This document shows, piece by piece, positions 8,639-17,572 of a stretch of DNA of 64,000 nucleotides. The position numbers and the translations under genes were made by a program. Positions within the stretch are counted from its first letter, which is position 1. Every line of letters starts with the position of its first letter. This stretch comes from Dyadobacter psychrotolerans (GTDB lineage Bacteria > Bacteroidota > Bacteroidia > Cytophagales > Spirosomataceae), in assembly GCF_004349265.1 (NCBI RefSeq), contig NZ_SMFL01000016.1, forward strand, positions 62,001 through 126,000. Direction: 5' to 3'. Below the pieces are notes generated by a model. That model did not search any database, was not told the origin of the DNA, and saw nothing but the letters and a program-made list of their open reading frames with translations.

Positions 8639-8968
8639 ATGGTACCTTTTGGTGACGACGATGATGACGATTTATATGATGACGATCTGCCTGGAAACTA
8701 CCCTGCCTCTGATGACATTTTCACCCGGGGTTTAGTTGATGAAGAAATAGATCCTGAGTTTATAGGTCGCGATAAGCTGGAAAACGAAGAGTCGACTGGT
8801 TGGAATGAAAAGGATTTTGAAGACGACCTGGTTGGAGACGACCTGGACGTACCGGGGTCTGATCTGGACGACGAAGACGAAATCGACGGTAACGAAGACG
8901 AAGAAAACAACTATTATAGCCTGGGTGGTGACAACCACAACGACCTGGAAGAAAATCAGGGAGACTAA
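8639..8968 (+). CDS. Small highly acidic protein, unknown function
   Basis: This 109-residue protein is dominated by Asp and Glu, beginning with GDDDDDDLYDDD and repeating short acidic blocks (DDLVGDDLDVPGSDLDDEDE). It has few hydrophobic or basic residues, no signal peptide and no membrane segment, so it is probably disordered. I do not recognise a family with certainty, though short acidic proteins of this kind occur in Cytophagales. A clean terminator follows 33 bases after the stop, which with the ATG and the lack of any competing frame supports a real gene. Confidence 0.7.
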   Translation: MVPFGDDDDDDLYDDDLPGNYPASDDIFTRGLVDEEIDPEFIGRDKLENEESTGWNEKDFEDDLVGDDLDVPGSDLDDEDEIDGNEDEENNYYSLGGDNHNDLEENQGD

Positions 8969-9001
8969 TTTTTAAGTTTTTTAGTTTTAAGTAATAAGTT
9001 T

Positions 9002-9033
9002 AAAGCGGTTGTCTCCCCGGATAACCGCTTTTT
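9002..9033 (+). terminator. Terminator after the acidic-protein gene
   Basis: AAAGCGGTT (9002-9010) pairs with AACCGCTTT (9023-9031) around a 12-base loop and is followed by a run of T on the plus strand. Confidence 0.85.
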
Positions 9034-9112
9034 TTGTTTAAGTAGTCTTTCCAGATTTGCTCTTTACAAGTAGCTTTTTAAACGGCATCACTTTTTTCTA
9101 AAAAAGAAAACC

Positions 9113-10294
9113 ATGGCGCAATTTACACCTGAAGCTTTTAGAAATGAACTGATCAGTATTCTTGTGTACTGGGAAAAATATGGCCAGGATAAAGATAAAG
9201 GAGGTTTTTACGGAAGGGTTGGTTATGACAACAAACCGGTTGCTAATTCAGCAAAATCGGTTGTTTTAACCGGTCGCATTCTCTGGACATTCTCAATGGC
9301 TCACCGCCTTTTTAAACAAGTTAATTACCTTACGCTTGCTGACCGGGCTTATCAGCAACTGATCAAGAATTTCGTCGATGAGGAACACGGGGGCGTTTAT
9401 TGGTCGGTTACTGCAGACGGAAAACCGGCAGACAGCCGGAAACAGATCTACGGACAAGCTTTTGCCATTTATGGTTTAAGTGAATACTACCGTGTGACGA
9501 ATTTTCCTCCTGCACTCGAAAAAGCAAAGCAGCTTTTTTCCCTGATTGAAAAACATGCTTTTGATGACACAAACGGAGGTTACCGGGAGGCTTTCAACAG
9601 AAACTGGACAGACACCGACGACTACATTCTGAGTAAGAAGCCTTGGATCAAAAGCATGAACACGCACCTTCATTTGGTAGAAGCGTACACAAATTTGTAC
9701 AGTGTTTGGCCCGATAAACATTTAAAACAGCAAACGGCTAATATGCTCGATACCATCTTGATACATATTGTAGATAACGAAACGAACCGAATGGAGCTGT
9801 TTTTTGACGCGACCTGGAAGCCAAAGGATCATGTGATTTCTTTTGGTCACGACATAGAGGCTTCCTGGCTGCTTTATGAAACGGCGGAGGTACTGCAAGA
9901 TAAAAAGCTGATTGAGAAAGTAAGACAGAATTCAATTTTAATGGCGCAGGCAGCCGTTACAGGACTAAGCCGCGACGGAGCGCTGAATTACGAATACGAC
10001 CCTGAAACTAAAATTACCAACACCGACCGGAGCTGGTGGGTTGCTGCTGAACAAATGGTTGGGTTTTACAATGCCTATGAACTTACAAAACAGGAACATT
10101 TTAAGATCAAATCACAAAAAAGCTGGGATTACATTATAACTGAATTCGTCGACAAAGATCGCGGTGAATGGTTTGGCACGGTAAAAGAAGATGGCACACC
10201 GGTTAAAGGTGACAAAATCAACTTCTGGAAATGCCCCTATCACAACAGCAGGGCATGCGCAGAAATGTGGAGAAGGCTTGAGAGAAAGAAATGA
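9113..10294 (+). CDS. Cellobiose 2-epimerase-like protein (AGE superfamily)
   Basis: This 393-residue cytoplasmic protein has the (alpha/alpha)6-barrel signature of N-acylglucosamine 2-epimerases and fits the cellobiose 2-epimerase branch: IYGQAFAIYGLSEYYR near residue 116, KSMNTHLHLVEAYTNLY near 180, SFGHDIEASWLLYETAEV near 243, SWWVAAEQMVGFYNAYEL near 305 and FWKCPYHNSRACAEMWRRL at the end. The histidines in HLH, GHD and CPYHN match the catalytic positions known for that enzyme. It would epimerise C2 of the reducing-end glucose of a beta-1,4-linked disaccharide. It converges on the cytochrome gene with a 13-base gap and no visible terminator. Confidence 0.87.
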   Translation: MAQFTPEAFRNELISILVYWEKYGQDKDKGGFYGRVGYDNKPVANSAKSVVLTGRILWTFSMAHRLFKQVNYLTLADRAYQQLIKNFVDEEHGGVYWSVTADGKPADSRKQIYGQAFAIYGLSEYYRVTNFPPALEKAKQLFSLIEKHAFDDTNGGYREAFNRNWTDTDDYILSKKPWIKSMNTHLHLVEAYTNLYSVWPDKHLKQQTANMLDTILIHIVDNETNRMELFFDATWKPKDHVISFGHDIEASWLLYETAEVLQDKKLIEKVRQNSILMAQAAVTGLSRDGALNYEYDPETKITNTDRSWWVAAEQMVGFYNAYELTKQEHFKIKSQKSWDYIITEFVDKDRGEWFGTVKEDGTPVKGDKINFWKCPYHNSRACAEMWRRLERKK

Positions 10295-10307
10295 TATTTA
10301 CTTTGTC

Positions 10308-12482
10308 TCAGTTAAGAAACATTTCATCAACGAGTAAAAGCGCCTTACCTCCCTTGCTTCTGTGCCATTCCGGTATCTTGCTCAGTGGTCTGGCAACTAT
10401 TTTAAGACAGCTAACCGTTTCTGCCTTAAAATTACCCTCAACTGATTTTAATACAGGTTTCTCTCCTTTTACCGGTAATGAAGGTTTCATTCTCGTCAGA
10501 AGTTTTAGCTGATGCGCGTTTGGACCGCCCCAGACTTCAACCACTTCGGGTGGGAAAATGCCTGTATCTTCTTCAATCATATAATGCAATCCCACCGAAG
10601 AAAGTAAAACCGGTTTTTTAAACTCTGAAACCAGTGTCATATCATTATCCCGAACACCGGCCCAATTGTTTGCCCAAGCCGGATTGTTCGCTCCAATTAC
10701 ACCCAGTCGATGATCGAAAAAGGTATGCGCACCTTCGGCCTGATGTACTCGGTTAAGCGGGAAAAGTAGATTGACACTATCTGGTTTGATCGTGCTTTTA
10801 AAAAAATTGAACGTAGCCAGATCGCTTCCAAACCATCCGTTTTTGAAAGCCTTTGCCTTGATATTTGTGCTGTTAATCAAAACCGTTTTCCCGTCAAACA
10901 CAGCAGACGTTAAACTGTCCGGTTCTGTACCATCCAAAGTGTAGCGAATCGTAACGCCCTTGATCGGATGTTTAAGCAGCAACGCAGTAGGCTGAGAGAA
11001 AATCACCGAAGTGTTTTTTATCTGAGGCGGATTAAGTTTTAGGGGATCCTTGCCATCATCTTTAAATCCGCCGATGAAAGTAATCTGCGGATTTGATTTT
11101 TGTAGTATAGAAATTTGAGCCGCAGTGAGTTCGGTATCCCAAACGGAAACCGTTCCCAGTTTTTTAAACGCACCAATTTGTGTTTGTAAATCTTTAAAAT
11201 TGACTTTTGTTCCTGATAAGGTCAGACTTTTTAGATGTTTTAGAGAAGATAGTTCTTTTAAACCGGCGGCTGTGATATCAGTAAAGTTAAGATCCAGTTT
11301 TCGCAGATTTTCAAACTTACTGACACTTTTCAGGTCCTGATCTCTCACAGGCATTTTATTGAGATTCAGGGAGACAATCTGCTTTTTTACTTCTGAAAGT
11401 TCATCGAGCTGTTTTATACTGAAAGCATTCCGGTTGTAAATATTCACTGCCAGCGCCGGCGATTCCTTCGCTAAAACAGCGACAGTCCTATAATCTGTAT
11501 TGAGCTTTTGAATCGTTTCCTCTTCCGCAGCTGCAAAGTCAAATTCCTCTTCTGTAACGGAGGGTTTTAATCTTGCCGAAGCCAGTATTCTCAGTGAATC
11601 CTGAGTAGATAGATCAATTACCTTTTTTGTGAAATCTGCATTTTCTTTTACCCAAAGAGAAAGCAGCACTATTTCTTCTGGTGTCAGCTGTGACTTACCG
11701 ATTGGCGGCATGTGCTTTTTATCTTCGTCGGGCAGGTGAATGCGCTGAAGAAGTAAACTTAATTCAGTATTTCCCGATATAAAAAGTTCACCTGTTTTCC
11801 CTCCCTTTTGTATGGAAGCAACGTCAGTCAGGATGAGTTCCCCTTTCAGTTTGTCCGGATTATGGCAGCTCACACATTTCTGTTCAAAGATCGGTTGAAT
11901 TACATCTTTAAAAATAACGGCTTCTTCCAGTGGAACAGCTGCAATTTCATTTTGTTTGCTGATCGGTTCGAAAATAAAATTTTCACCATGCGTTAAAGCC
12001 GCACCGTAATGCCCCGTTAAAACCAGTCCGATTACCGTCACAAACGAACTAAGCTTTGCAACCGGAGCCTTGTACCACTCCTTATTTCTGACCCAATAAA
12101 TCAGCGACGAAATAAAAAAAATACCAGCACCGGTCCATTTATGCCAAAGTAATGTTTGCCCGCCGTAACCATCTTCTTTTGATAAAAACAGACCCATAAC
12201 GACCGTCACTCCCGCAAACAAAGCGCCGATCAACAAAAGGTTTTGTGAAAAATTGCGATAAAAAGTGTTAGCGGAATTCTCAGGCCGGAAGCGAAAAAAC
12301 TCCATCAGCATTGCTATGAGCAGGATTACAATAGGAAAATGCAGAATCAGCGGATGCATCCGCCCGATGGTTTGCAGCCAGAAGGGAATAACTAGCTTAT
12401 TTTCAAACAACAATAAAAAGGCAATGAAAATATTGGAAGCAAACAGCAGCTGACCGGCAAACCTTTTTAATCTTATATGCAT
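10308..12482 (-). CDS. Membrane-anchored cytochrome c with leucine-rich repeats and a C-terminal discoidin/chitobiase-like part
   Basis: This 724-residue protein has four or five membrane segments in residues 10-160 (DUF2231-like), then a periplasmic cytochrome c module of the planctomycete type with haem motif CVSCH at residues 203-207 and a likely axial Met in HMPPIGKSQLTPEE. Residues about 340-480 carry leucine-rich repeats (FENLRKLDLNFTDITAAGLK). Next comes a chitobiase-type module (TIRYTLDGTEPDS) and a C-terminal domain with GVIGANNPAWANNWAGVRDNDMT split by turns. It is the last gene of the set that begins at 16417. A role in periplasmic electron transfer linked to sugar breakdown is inference. 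Confidence 0.8.
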   Translation of the reverse strand: MHIRLKRFAGQLLFASNIFIAFLLLFENKLVIPFWLQTIGRMHPLILHFPIVILLIAMLMEFFRFRPENSANTFYRNFSQNLLLIGALFAGVTVVMGLFLSKEDGYGGQTLLWHKWTGAGIFFISSLIYWVRNKEWYKAPVAKLSSFVTVIGLVLTGHYGAALTHGENFIFEPISKQNEIAAVPLEEAVIFKDVIQPIFEQKCVSCHNPDKLKGELILTDVASIQKGGKTGELFISGNTELSLLLQRIHLPDEDKKHMPPIGKSQLTPEEIVLLSLWVKENADFTKKVIDLSTQDSLRILASARLKPSVTEEEFDFAAAEEETIQKLNTDYRTVAVLAKESPALAVNIYNRNAFSIKQLDELSEVKKQIVSLNLNKMPVRDQDLKSVSKFENLRKLDLNFTDITAAGLKELSSLKHLKSLTLSGTKVNFKDLQTQIGAFKKLGTVSVWDTELTAAQISILQKSNPQITFIGGFKDDGKDPLKLNPPQIKNTSVIFSQPTALLLKHPIKGVTIRYTLDGTEPDSLTSAVFDGKTVLINSTNIKAKAFKNGWFGSDLATFNFFKSTIKPDSVNLLFPLNRVHQAEGAHTFFDHRLGVIGANNPAWANNWAGVRDNDMTLVSEFKKPVLLSSVGLHYMIEEDTGIFPPEVVEVWGGPNAHQLKLLTRMKPSLPVKGEKPVLKSVEGNFKAETVSCLKIVARPLSKIPEWHRSKGGKALLLVDEMFLN

Positions 12483-12524
12483 CAGATTTTAAATCACGAA
12501 TTTGAAAGACTGTACACAAACTGT

Positions 12525-13979
12525 TTAGCTGATAATATCACGAACCACTTTTCCCGAAACATCCGTCAGACGGTAGCGCCTTCCCAGGTGTTTAAAAATT
12601 AATTTTTCATGGTTGAGTCCCAGCTGATGCAAAATGGTGGCCTGAAAATCGTGAACATGCACCGGATTACTGGCAATGTTGTAACCCAGCTCGTCAGTTT
12701 CGCCATAAACCATTCCGGGTTTAATGCCACCTCCTGCCATCCAGATCGTAAAACAACGCGGATGATGATCCCGGCCATAGTTATCGGCAGTAAGTTTTCC
12801 CTGGGTATAACTGGTACGGCCGAATTCCCCCCCCCAGATAACCAGCGTTTCGTCAAGCAAACCTCTTTGTTTCAGATCTGTCACCAGGGCAGCAGAAGCC
12901 TGATCGACATCTTTTGCCTGTTTAGCAATTTCAAAAGGAAGATTTCCGTGCTGATCCCAGCCCTGATGATAAAGCTGAACGAAGCGGACACCATTTTCAG
13001 AAAGTTTTCTTGCCAGGAGACAGTTGGCCGCATAGGTTCCCGGAACCAGACAATCGGGTCCATACAGTTTGATAATATCATCAGACTCTTTGGAAAGATC
13101 CATTACTTCCGGTACTGCGGTTTGCATCCGGTAAGCCATTTCGTATTGTTTTACTTTGGCAGTAATTTCAGGATCTCCAAATTGCTCATAGGACATCTGG
13201 TTAAGCTGCGACAAATTATCCAGCATATCCCGCCTGTCTTTTCTGTCCATTCCTTCCGGATCGCGCAGGTAAAGCACAGGATCCTCTCCTTTACTAAACT
13301 GAACACCCTGATGTACAGAATCCAAAAAACCATTCGACCACAATTTGGAATAAACGCCCTGTCCGTTTCCTACGCCACGGGAAAGCAAAACAGTAAAATT
13401 GGGCAGGTTTTTATTTTCGTTTCCCAAACCATAGCTCAGCCAGGAACCCATGCTGGGCCGGTTGCCCTGCTGTGAGCCGGTTTGTAAAAAAGTCAGTGCA
13501 GGATCATGATTAATTGCCTCAGTATACATCGATTTGACAAAACAAAGATCATCGACAATCTTAGATGTATACGGCATCAGGTCACTCACCCATGCCCGCG
13601 ACTCACCATATTGTTTAAAATCGACAAAAGAGCCTACAAGCGGAAATGAAGCCTGATTGGCAGTCATTCCGGTAAGTCTTTGCGTCCCGCGCACAGAAGG
13701 GGGAATCTCCTGACCGAGCAGGTCCCTCAGTTTGGGTTTGTAATCAAACAGCTCCTGCTGGGACGGAGCACCATTTTGGAAAAGATAAATAACACGTTTG
13801 GCCTTCGGAGCAAAATGCGGTATTCCGGGCGCAAAAGCTTCATCGTCGGTTCCACCGCTTTTGAAAAGATCAGGCATCAGTAAGGATCCCAGCGCCACTC
13901 CGCCGATCCCCAAACTCATTGAAGACAAAAATCTCCGTCTGTTAAAATTAAGGCCGTGTTCTAATATTTCCTTTTCCAT
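12525..13979 (-). CDS. DUF1501 protein, Tat-exported
   Basis: The N-terminus carries a twin-arginine signal (NRRRFLSSMSLGIGG, arginines 14-16). The rest is the DUF1501 sulfatase-like alkaline-phosphatase-fold family: VIYLFQNGAPSQQELFDYKP near residue 64, GLGNENKNLPNFTVL, and VIWGGEFGRTSYTQG followed by GRDHHPRCFTIWMAGGGIKPG and the terminal ATILHQLGLNHEKLIF. Family length (about 480) is normal. DUF1501 genes nearly always accompany PSD1 (DUF1549/DUF1553) cytochrome genes, as here. Biochemical function remains unknown. Confidence 0.9.
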   Translation of the reverse strand: MEKEILEHGLNFNRRRFLSSMSLGIGGVALGSLLMPDLFKSGGTDDEAFAPGIPHFAPKAKRVIYLFQNGAPSQQELFDYKPKLRDLLGQEIPPSVRGTQRLTGMTANQASFPLVGSFVDFKQYGESRAWVSDLMPYTSKIVDDLCFVKSMYTEAINHDPALTFLQTGSQQGNRPSMGSWLSYGLGNENKNLPNFTVLLSRGVGNGQGVYSKLWSNGFLDSVHQGVQFSKGEDPVLYLRDPEGMDRKDRRDMLDNLSQLNQMSYEQFGDPEITAKVKQYEMAYRMQTAVPEVMDLSKESDDIIKLYGPDCLVPGTYAANCLLARKLSENGVRFVQLYHQGWDQHGNLPFEIAKQAKDVDQASAALVTDLKQRGLLDETLVIWGGEFGRTSYTQGKLTADNYGRDHHPRCFTIWMAGGGIKPGMVYGETDELGYNIASNPVHVHDFQATILHQLGLNHEKLIFKHLGRRYRLTDVSGKVVRDIIS

Positions 13980-14095
13980 AACTGTTAGCTCATAGCTGTT
14001 AGTAATTGGCTGTTAGCTTTGCTTGTAAAATGGTTTGGTCTATTTTTTTGACTTGACTTCTTAGCGGGTTTAACAGCTGAAAGCTCATTCGCTGC

Positions 14096-16417
14096 CTATG
14101 ATTTAGTAATTGTTTCTTCCAGATTATAAATTGTCGATACCACCCTCATGAGCGCAGCCAGGGCTTTTTTGTCCACATTTTTGATCAAGGGGTACTCTCC
14201 TACCGCCGTCATTTTTTCCGCGGCGGCCGCTGTCATTGCCTTAAGCTGTTTATCGTAGTAGGCACTTAGCAAGGTCAGTTCCTTTTCACTCGGCTTTCTG
14301 CATACGATCAGCCGGAAAGCTTTGATAATTTTCTCATTCGCAGCCGTTTTCTCCTGTAATAAACCGGCAGCCAACACACGGGAAGCTTCCAGTACAGCAG
14401 GATCATTCATCATTACCAATGCTTGCAAAGGCGTATTTGTTTTTGATCTTTTCACCTCACACAAATCCCGGTTACTTGCATCGAAAATCCCCATTGTCGG
14501 TGGCGGAACCGTCCGTTTTATCAGCGTGTACATGCCCCGGCGATAAAGGCTCGCCCCATGATCCTGGTTATAAACAGAAAGTAAACCCCTTCCCGAAGTT
14601 GCTCCTTCCCAAAGTCCTGCCGGCTGGTAAGGCTTTACACTTGGACCACCAATTGTTTTATTGAGAAGACCGCTGCTTGACAAAACCAGATCTTTGATAA
14701 ACTCTGCGTGAATACGGTAACGCGGACCTCTTGCCAGCAAAATATTATCCGGATCGGTAGCTAATTTCTCTTTATTAATTACCGCAGATTGCCTGTAAGT
14801 TGCCGAGGTAACCATTTGTTTCACCAGTCTTTTCACATCCCAGTTGTGTTCCATAAAGTCCGAAGCAAGCCAGTCGAGCAGTGCCGGATGAGAGGGAAGT
14901 TCACCCTGCATGCCAAAATCACCTGAGGTTTTTACAATACCTTTTCCAAAGAATTCCTGCCAAAGAATATTGACGTAAACTCTTGACGTCAAAGGATTTT
15001 TTTTATCAAAAAGCCATTTGGACAGGCCCAGTCTGTTTTTGGGATAATTTTTATTAAAAGGTAAAATGGACTGAGGTGTTCCGGGCTGCACCTCTTCTCC
15101 TGGCGCGTCATACACACCGCGTTTGAGAATGTAAGTCTTTCTGGTCGAATCCAGATCGCCCATCACGGATACGATAAGCCGGTTCGTATCAGGTTTGTTT
15201 ACGAAACTTAGAATGTCCTTCACATCCTGGTTACTGATTTCCATCAACGGTTTTTTTGCATAAGTCTCCGGTCCGCCGATGACAGATTCTATCCCGACTT
15301 CATTGACGTTGTTAAAAAAAGCAAACATCTGATAATATTCCTTCTGTGAAAAAGGATCGTATTTATGGTCGTGGCAATGTGCGCATTCGAGCGTAACACC
15401 AAGCAGTCCTTTACCAAACAGATCATTACGATCCGTCACGTACATGATGCGGTACTCCTCGGGTATGACGCCGCCCTCCTCTGTGATTTTGTGATTACGG
15501 TTAAATCCGGTAGCCAAAAGCTGCTCCTTGCCCGAGTTAGGCAGAAGATCGCCAGCCAACTGCCAGGTTACGAAATCATCATAATGCATATTTTTGTTAA
15601 AAGCATGGATCACCCAGTCGCGCCAGGGCCATTGGGTGCGGTAACCATCATCCTGATAACCATGCGAATCGGCATACCGGGCCAGGTCCAGCCAGTGAAT
15701 CGCCATTTTTTCTCCATAAGCAGGATTTTTAAGCAGCTGATCAACCATCTTTTCATAAGCATTGCTGTTTTTGTCGGCCAGAAAATCATCCATCATTTTC
15801 AATGTAGGAGGCAAACCGGTAATATCCAGACTAAGTCTTTTTAAAAGTCTCTCCCTGTCTGCTTCCTCATTGGGTTGAATTCCTTTCTGTTCCTGTTTTT
15901 GCAGGATGAAATAATCAATTTCATTTTTTGGCCAATCCGTAAGATCAACCTCGGGAATGCCGGGTTTTCGCGGAGCTACAAAAGCCCAGTGTTTTTCATA
16001 TTTCGCGCCTTGTTTAATCCATTTTTCAATCAGCGTAATCTCGTGGTGCGTCAGTTTGAGATTAGAAGCGGGCGGTGGCATAAGCAAGCCAGTATCCTTC
16101 GAAGTAATCCTAAGATAAGCTTGCGAAAGTTCAGGTTTGCCGGCAACCAGTGCATGGGCCTTCGGGTTTTCTTTTAAAGCTGCAAAAGCGTTTTCCGCAA
16201 TATCAAGACGCAAACCAGCTTCCCGCTTGTTGGCATCCGGCCCGTGACAAGCCAGGCATTTGTCTGATAGGATCGGACGTATATCAAAATTATAGCTAAT
16301 CTGCTCGGGTACTTTTTCCTGTTGGGCCTGCTGAGACGAATCTCCGCCACAGCTTTGAAGAAAACCTAGAATCACTCCCAAAATCAGGATCAAACCTGCT
16401 GATGCCTTAAAGCTCAT
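14096..16417 (-). CDS. PSD1-type cytochrome c lipoprotein (DUF1549/DUF1553)
   Basis: I place the start at 16417 because it yields a clean lipoprotein signal with Cys23 (GFLQSC). A longer ATG exists at 16459. The mature protein begins with a planctomycete cytochrome domain (CLACHGPDANKREAGLRLD, haem motif CLACH), then DUF1549 (DITGLPPTLKMMDDFL, HWLDLARYADSHGYQDDGYR, with a second CxxCH in LECAHCHDHKYDPF), then DUF1553 (NPLTSRVYVNILWQEFFGKG, FGMQGELPSHPALLDWLA, TNTPLQALVMMNDPAVLEA). It should be attached in the periplasm. It heads the set with the DUF1501 and LRR-cytochrome genes. Confidence 0.9.
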   Translation of the reverse strand: MSFKASAGLILILGVILGFLQSCGGDSSQQAQQEKVPEQISYNFDIRPILSDKCLACHGPDANKREAGLRLDIAENAFAALKENPKAHALVAGKPELSQAYLRITSKDTGLLMPPPASNLKLTHHEITLIEKWIKQGAKYEKHWAFVAPRKPGIPEVDLTDWPKNEIDYFILQKQEQKGIQPNEEADRERLLKRLSLDITGLPPTLKMMDDFLADKNSNAYEKMVDQLLKNPAYGEKMAIHWLDLARYADSHGYQDDGYRTQWPWRDWVIHAFNKNMHYDDFVTWQLAGDLLPNSGKEQLLATGFNRNHKITEEGGVIPEEYRIMYVTDRNDLFGKGLLGVTLECAHCHDHKYDPFSQKEYYQMFAFFNNVNEVGIESVIGGPETYAKKPLMEISNQDVKDILSFVNKPDTNRLIVSVMGDLDSTRKTYILKRGVYDAPGEEVQPGTPQSILPFNKNYPKNRLGLSKWLFDKKNPLTSRVYVNILWQEFFGKGIVKTSGDFGMQGELPSHPALLDWLASDFMEHNWDVKRLVKQMVTSATYRQSAVINKEKLATDPDNILLARGPRYRIHAEFIKDLVLSSSGLLNKTIGGPSVKPYQPAGLWEGATSGRGLLSVYNQDHGASLYRRGMYTLIKRTVPPPTMGIFDASNRDLCEVKRSKTNTPLQALVMMNDPAVLEASRVLAAGLLQEKTAANEKIIKAFRLIVCRKPSEKELTLLSAYYDKQLKAMTAAAAEKMTAVGEYPLIKNVDKKALAALMRVVSTIYNLEETITKS

Positions 16418-16779
16418 ATACCGGTAAAATAAGAAAATACCAAAAATAAATATCGCCAAAACAATAGTACATTTCTTTTAAAAATTAGCAACCTTTTAAA
16501 GAAACATCTAATCAGATAAAGAACGGGAATCAGATTCCTACTCTTTTTCTATATCCGTCAGATCAGGCAAATTTGCCTGTTTACAATTAAATGTGAATGT
16601 ACAAAATGCTATTTATAATGTACTTTATGAATATTTATTTAAATTATTTTACTAGAAGCGTATCTAAAAAGCTATACTCATTAGTTCAACATTCTTAAAA
16701 AGTAAAGGATAGTACAGGCATTTTTTTAAAGCTGGCACAGATTTTAGCTAATCCATGCCACAATCTAAATTGCTAAGCC
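16418..16779. other. AT-rich divergent intergenic region
   Basis: This gap between the divergent PSD1 lipoprotein and Nei-type genes must hold both promoters, but I found no exact TAnnTTTG element on either strand. Its one clear feature is a perfect 16-bp palindrome at 16564-16579. No short reading frame or RNA gene was recognised. Confidence 0.6.
16564..16579. promoter_or_regulatory. Perfect 16-bp palindrome, possible operator
   Basis: CAGGCAAATTTGCCTG reads the same on both strands. It lies midway between the divergent genes, 147 bases from the leftward start and 200 from the rightward start. It may bind a dimeric regulator; which gene it serves is unknown. Confidence 0.45.
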
Positions 16780-17517
16780 ATGCCGGAAGGACCTTCCATT
16801 GTAATTTTAAGAGAAGAAGTCGCTGCCCTGAGACTAAATGGAAAGGAAATCCTGCATGTTGAAGGAAACAGCAAAATTGATAAGGACAGGCTGATTCATC
16901 AACAGGTTATTGACTTCAAATCTTGGGGCAAACATTTTCTTGTTTGCTTCGAAAATTTCACCCTGCGGATTCACTTTATGCTTTTTGGATTATACAAAAT
17001 CGACGGAAGAAAGGATACACCTGCCCGGTTAAGTCTGCAGTTTGCCAACGCGGAACTGAATTTCTATTCTTGTTCGGTTAAAATTTTTGATCAGCCGGCG
17101 TATGAACTTTATGACTGGAGTGGTGATATCATGTCCGATGACTGGAACGCAGAAAAAGCCTTAAAAAAACTGAAGGACACTCCTAAAATGCTTGCTTGTG
17201 ATGCACTGCTGAATCAGGATATTTTTGCGGGGAGCGGAAATATCATAAAAAATGAAGTTCTCTTCCGCACAAGAATTCATCCGCTTAGCCAGATCGGAAA
17301 ATTACCTCAGGAAAAGTTGGTGGAAATTGTAAAAGAAACCAGGAATTACAGCTTTGATTTTCTTACCTGGAAATTGGAATTCACTTTAAAGAAACACTGG
17401 CTGGCGCATACAAAAAAAATGTGTCCCCGTTGCCGTATCCCGTTTATTAAGGAATATCTGGGCAAAACAAAAAGGAGAAGTTATTTCTGCACCAATTGTC
17501 AGGTCCTTTACTTCTGA
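16780..17517 (+). CDS. Fpg/Nei-family DNA glycosylase (endonuclease VIII-like)
   Basis: The 245-residue protein begins MPEGPS, placing the catalytic Pro2 and Glu3 of the Fpg/Nei family right after the start. It has the helix-two-turn-helix region (ALLNQDIFAGSGNIIKNEVLF) and a C-terminal zinc finger with two CxxC pairs (CPRCRIPFIKEY and SYFCTNCQ). It removes oxidised bases and nicks the strand. Relative to typical Fpg (about 270) it is short and its central region (DFKSWGKHFLVCF) is of the Nei-like branch common in Bacteroidota. The gene is single, ended by a strong terminator. Confidence 0.9.
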   Translation: MPEGPSIVILREEVAALRLNGKEILHVEGNSKIDKDRLIHQQVIDFKSWGKHFLVCFENFTLRIHFMLFGLYKIDGRKDTPARLSLQFANAELNFYSCSVKIFDQPAYELYDWSGDIMSDDWNAEKALKKLKDTPKMLACDALLNQDIFAGSGNIIKNEVLFRTRIHPLSQIGKLPQEKLVEIVKETRNYSFDFLTWKLEFTLKKHWLAHTKKMCPRCRIPFIKEYLGKTKRRSYFCTNCQVLYF

Positions 17518-17521
17518 AATC

Positions 17522-17558
17522 AAAAACGCGGCAGGAAAAACTACCTGCCGCGTTTTTT
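17522..17558. terminator. Strong bidirectional terminator between nei-like and DUF885 genes
   Basis: AAAAACGCGGCAGG (17522-17535) pairs with CCTGCCGCGTTTTTT (17544-17558) around an 8-base loop. The A and T runs at both ends suit termination in both directions between the convergent genes. Confidence 0.92.
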
Positions 17559-17572
17559 AAGAGGTCAAATGT

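Noticed and set aside
12609..13475. 288-residue rightward frame antisense to the DUF1501 gene
   Set aside because: It lies wholly inside a gene with a clear family and motifs, and its product shows no domain. Long antisense frames are common opposite GC-balanced coding DNA.
15365..15844. 159-residue antisense frame inside the PSD1 gene
   Set aside because: It overlaps conserved cytochrome/DUF1549 coding on the other strand and shows no family features.
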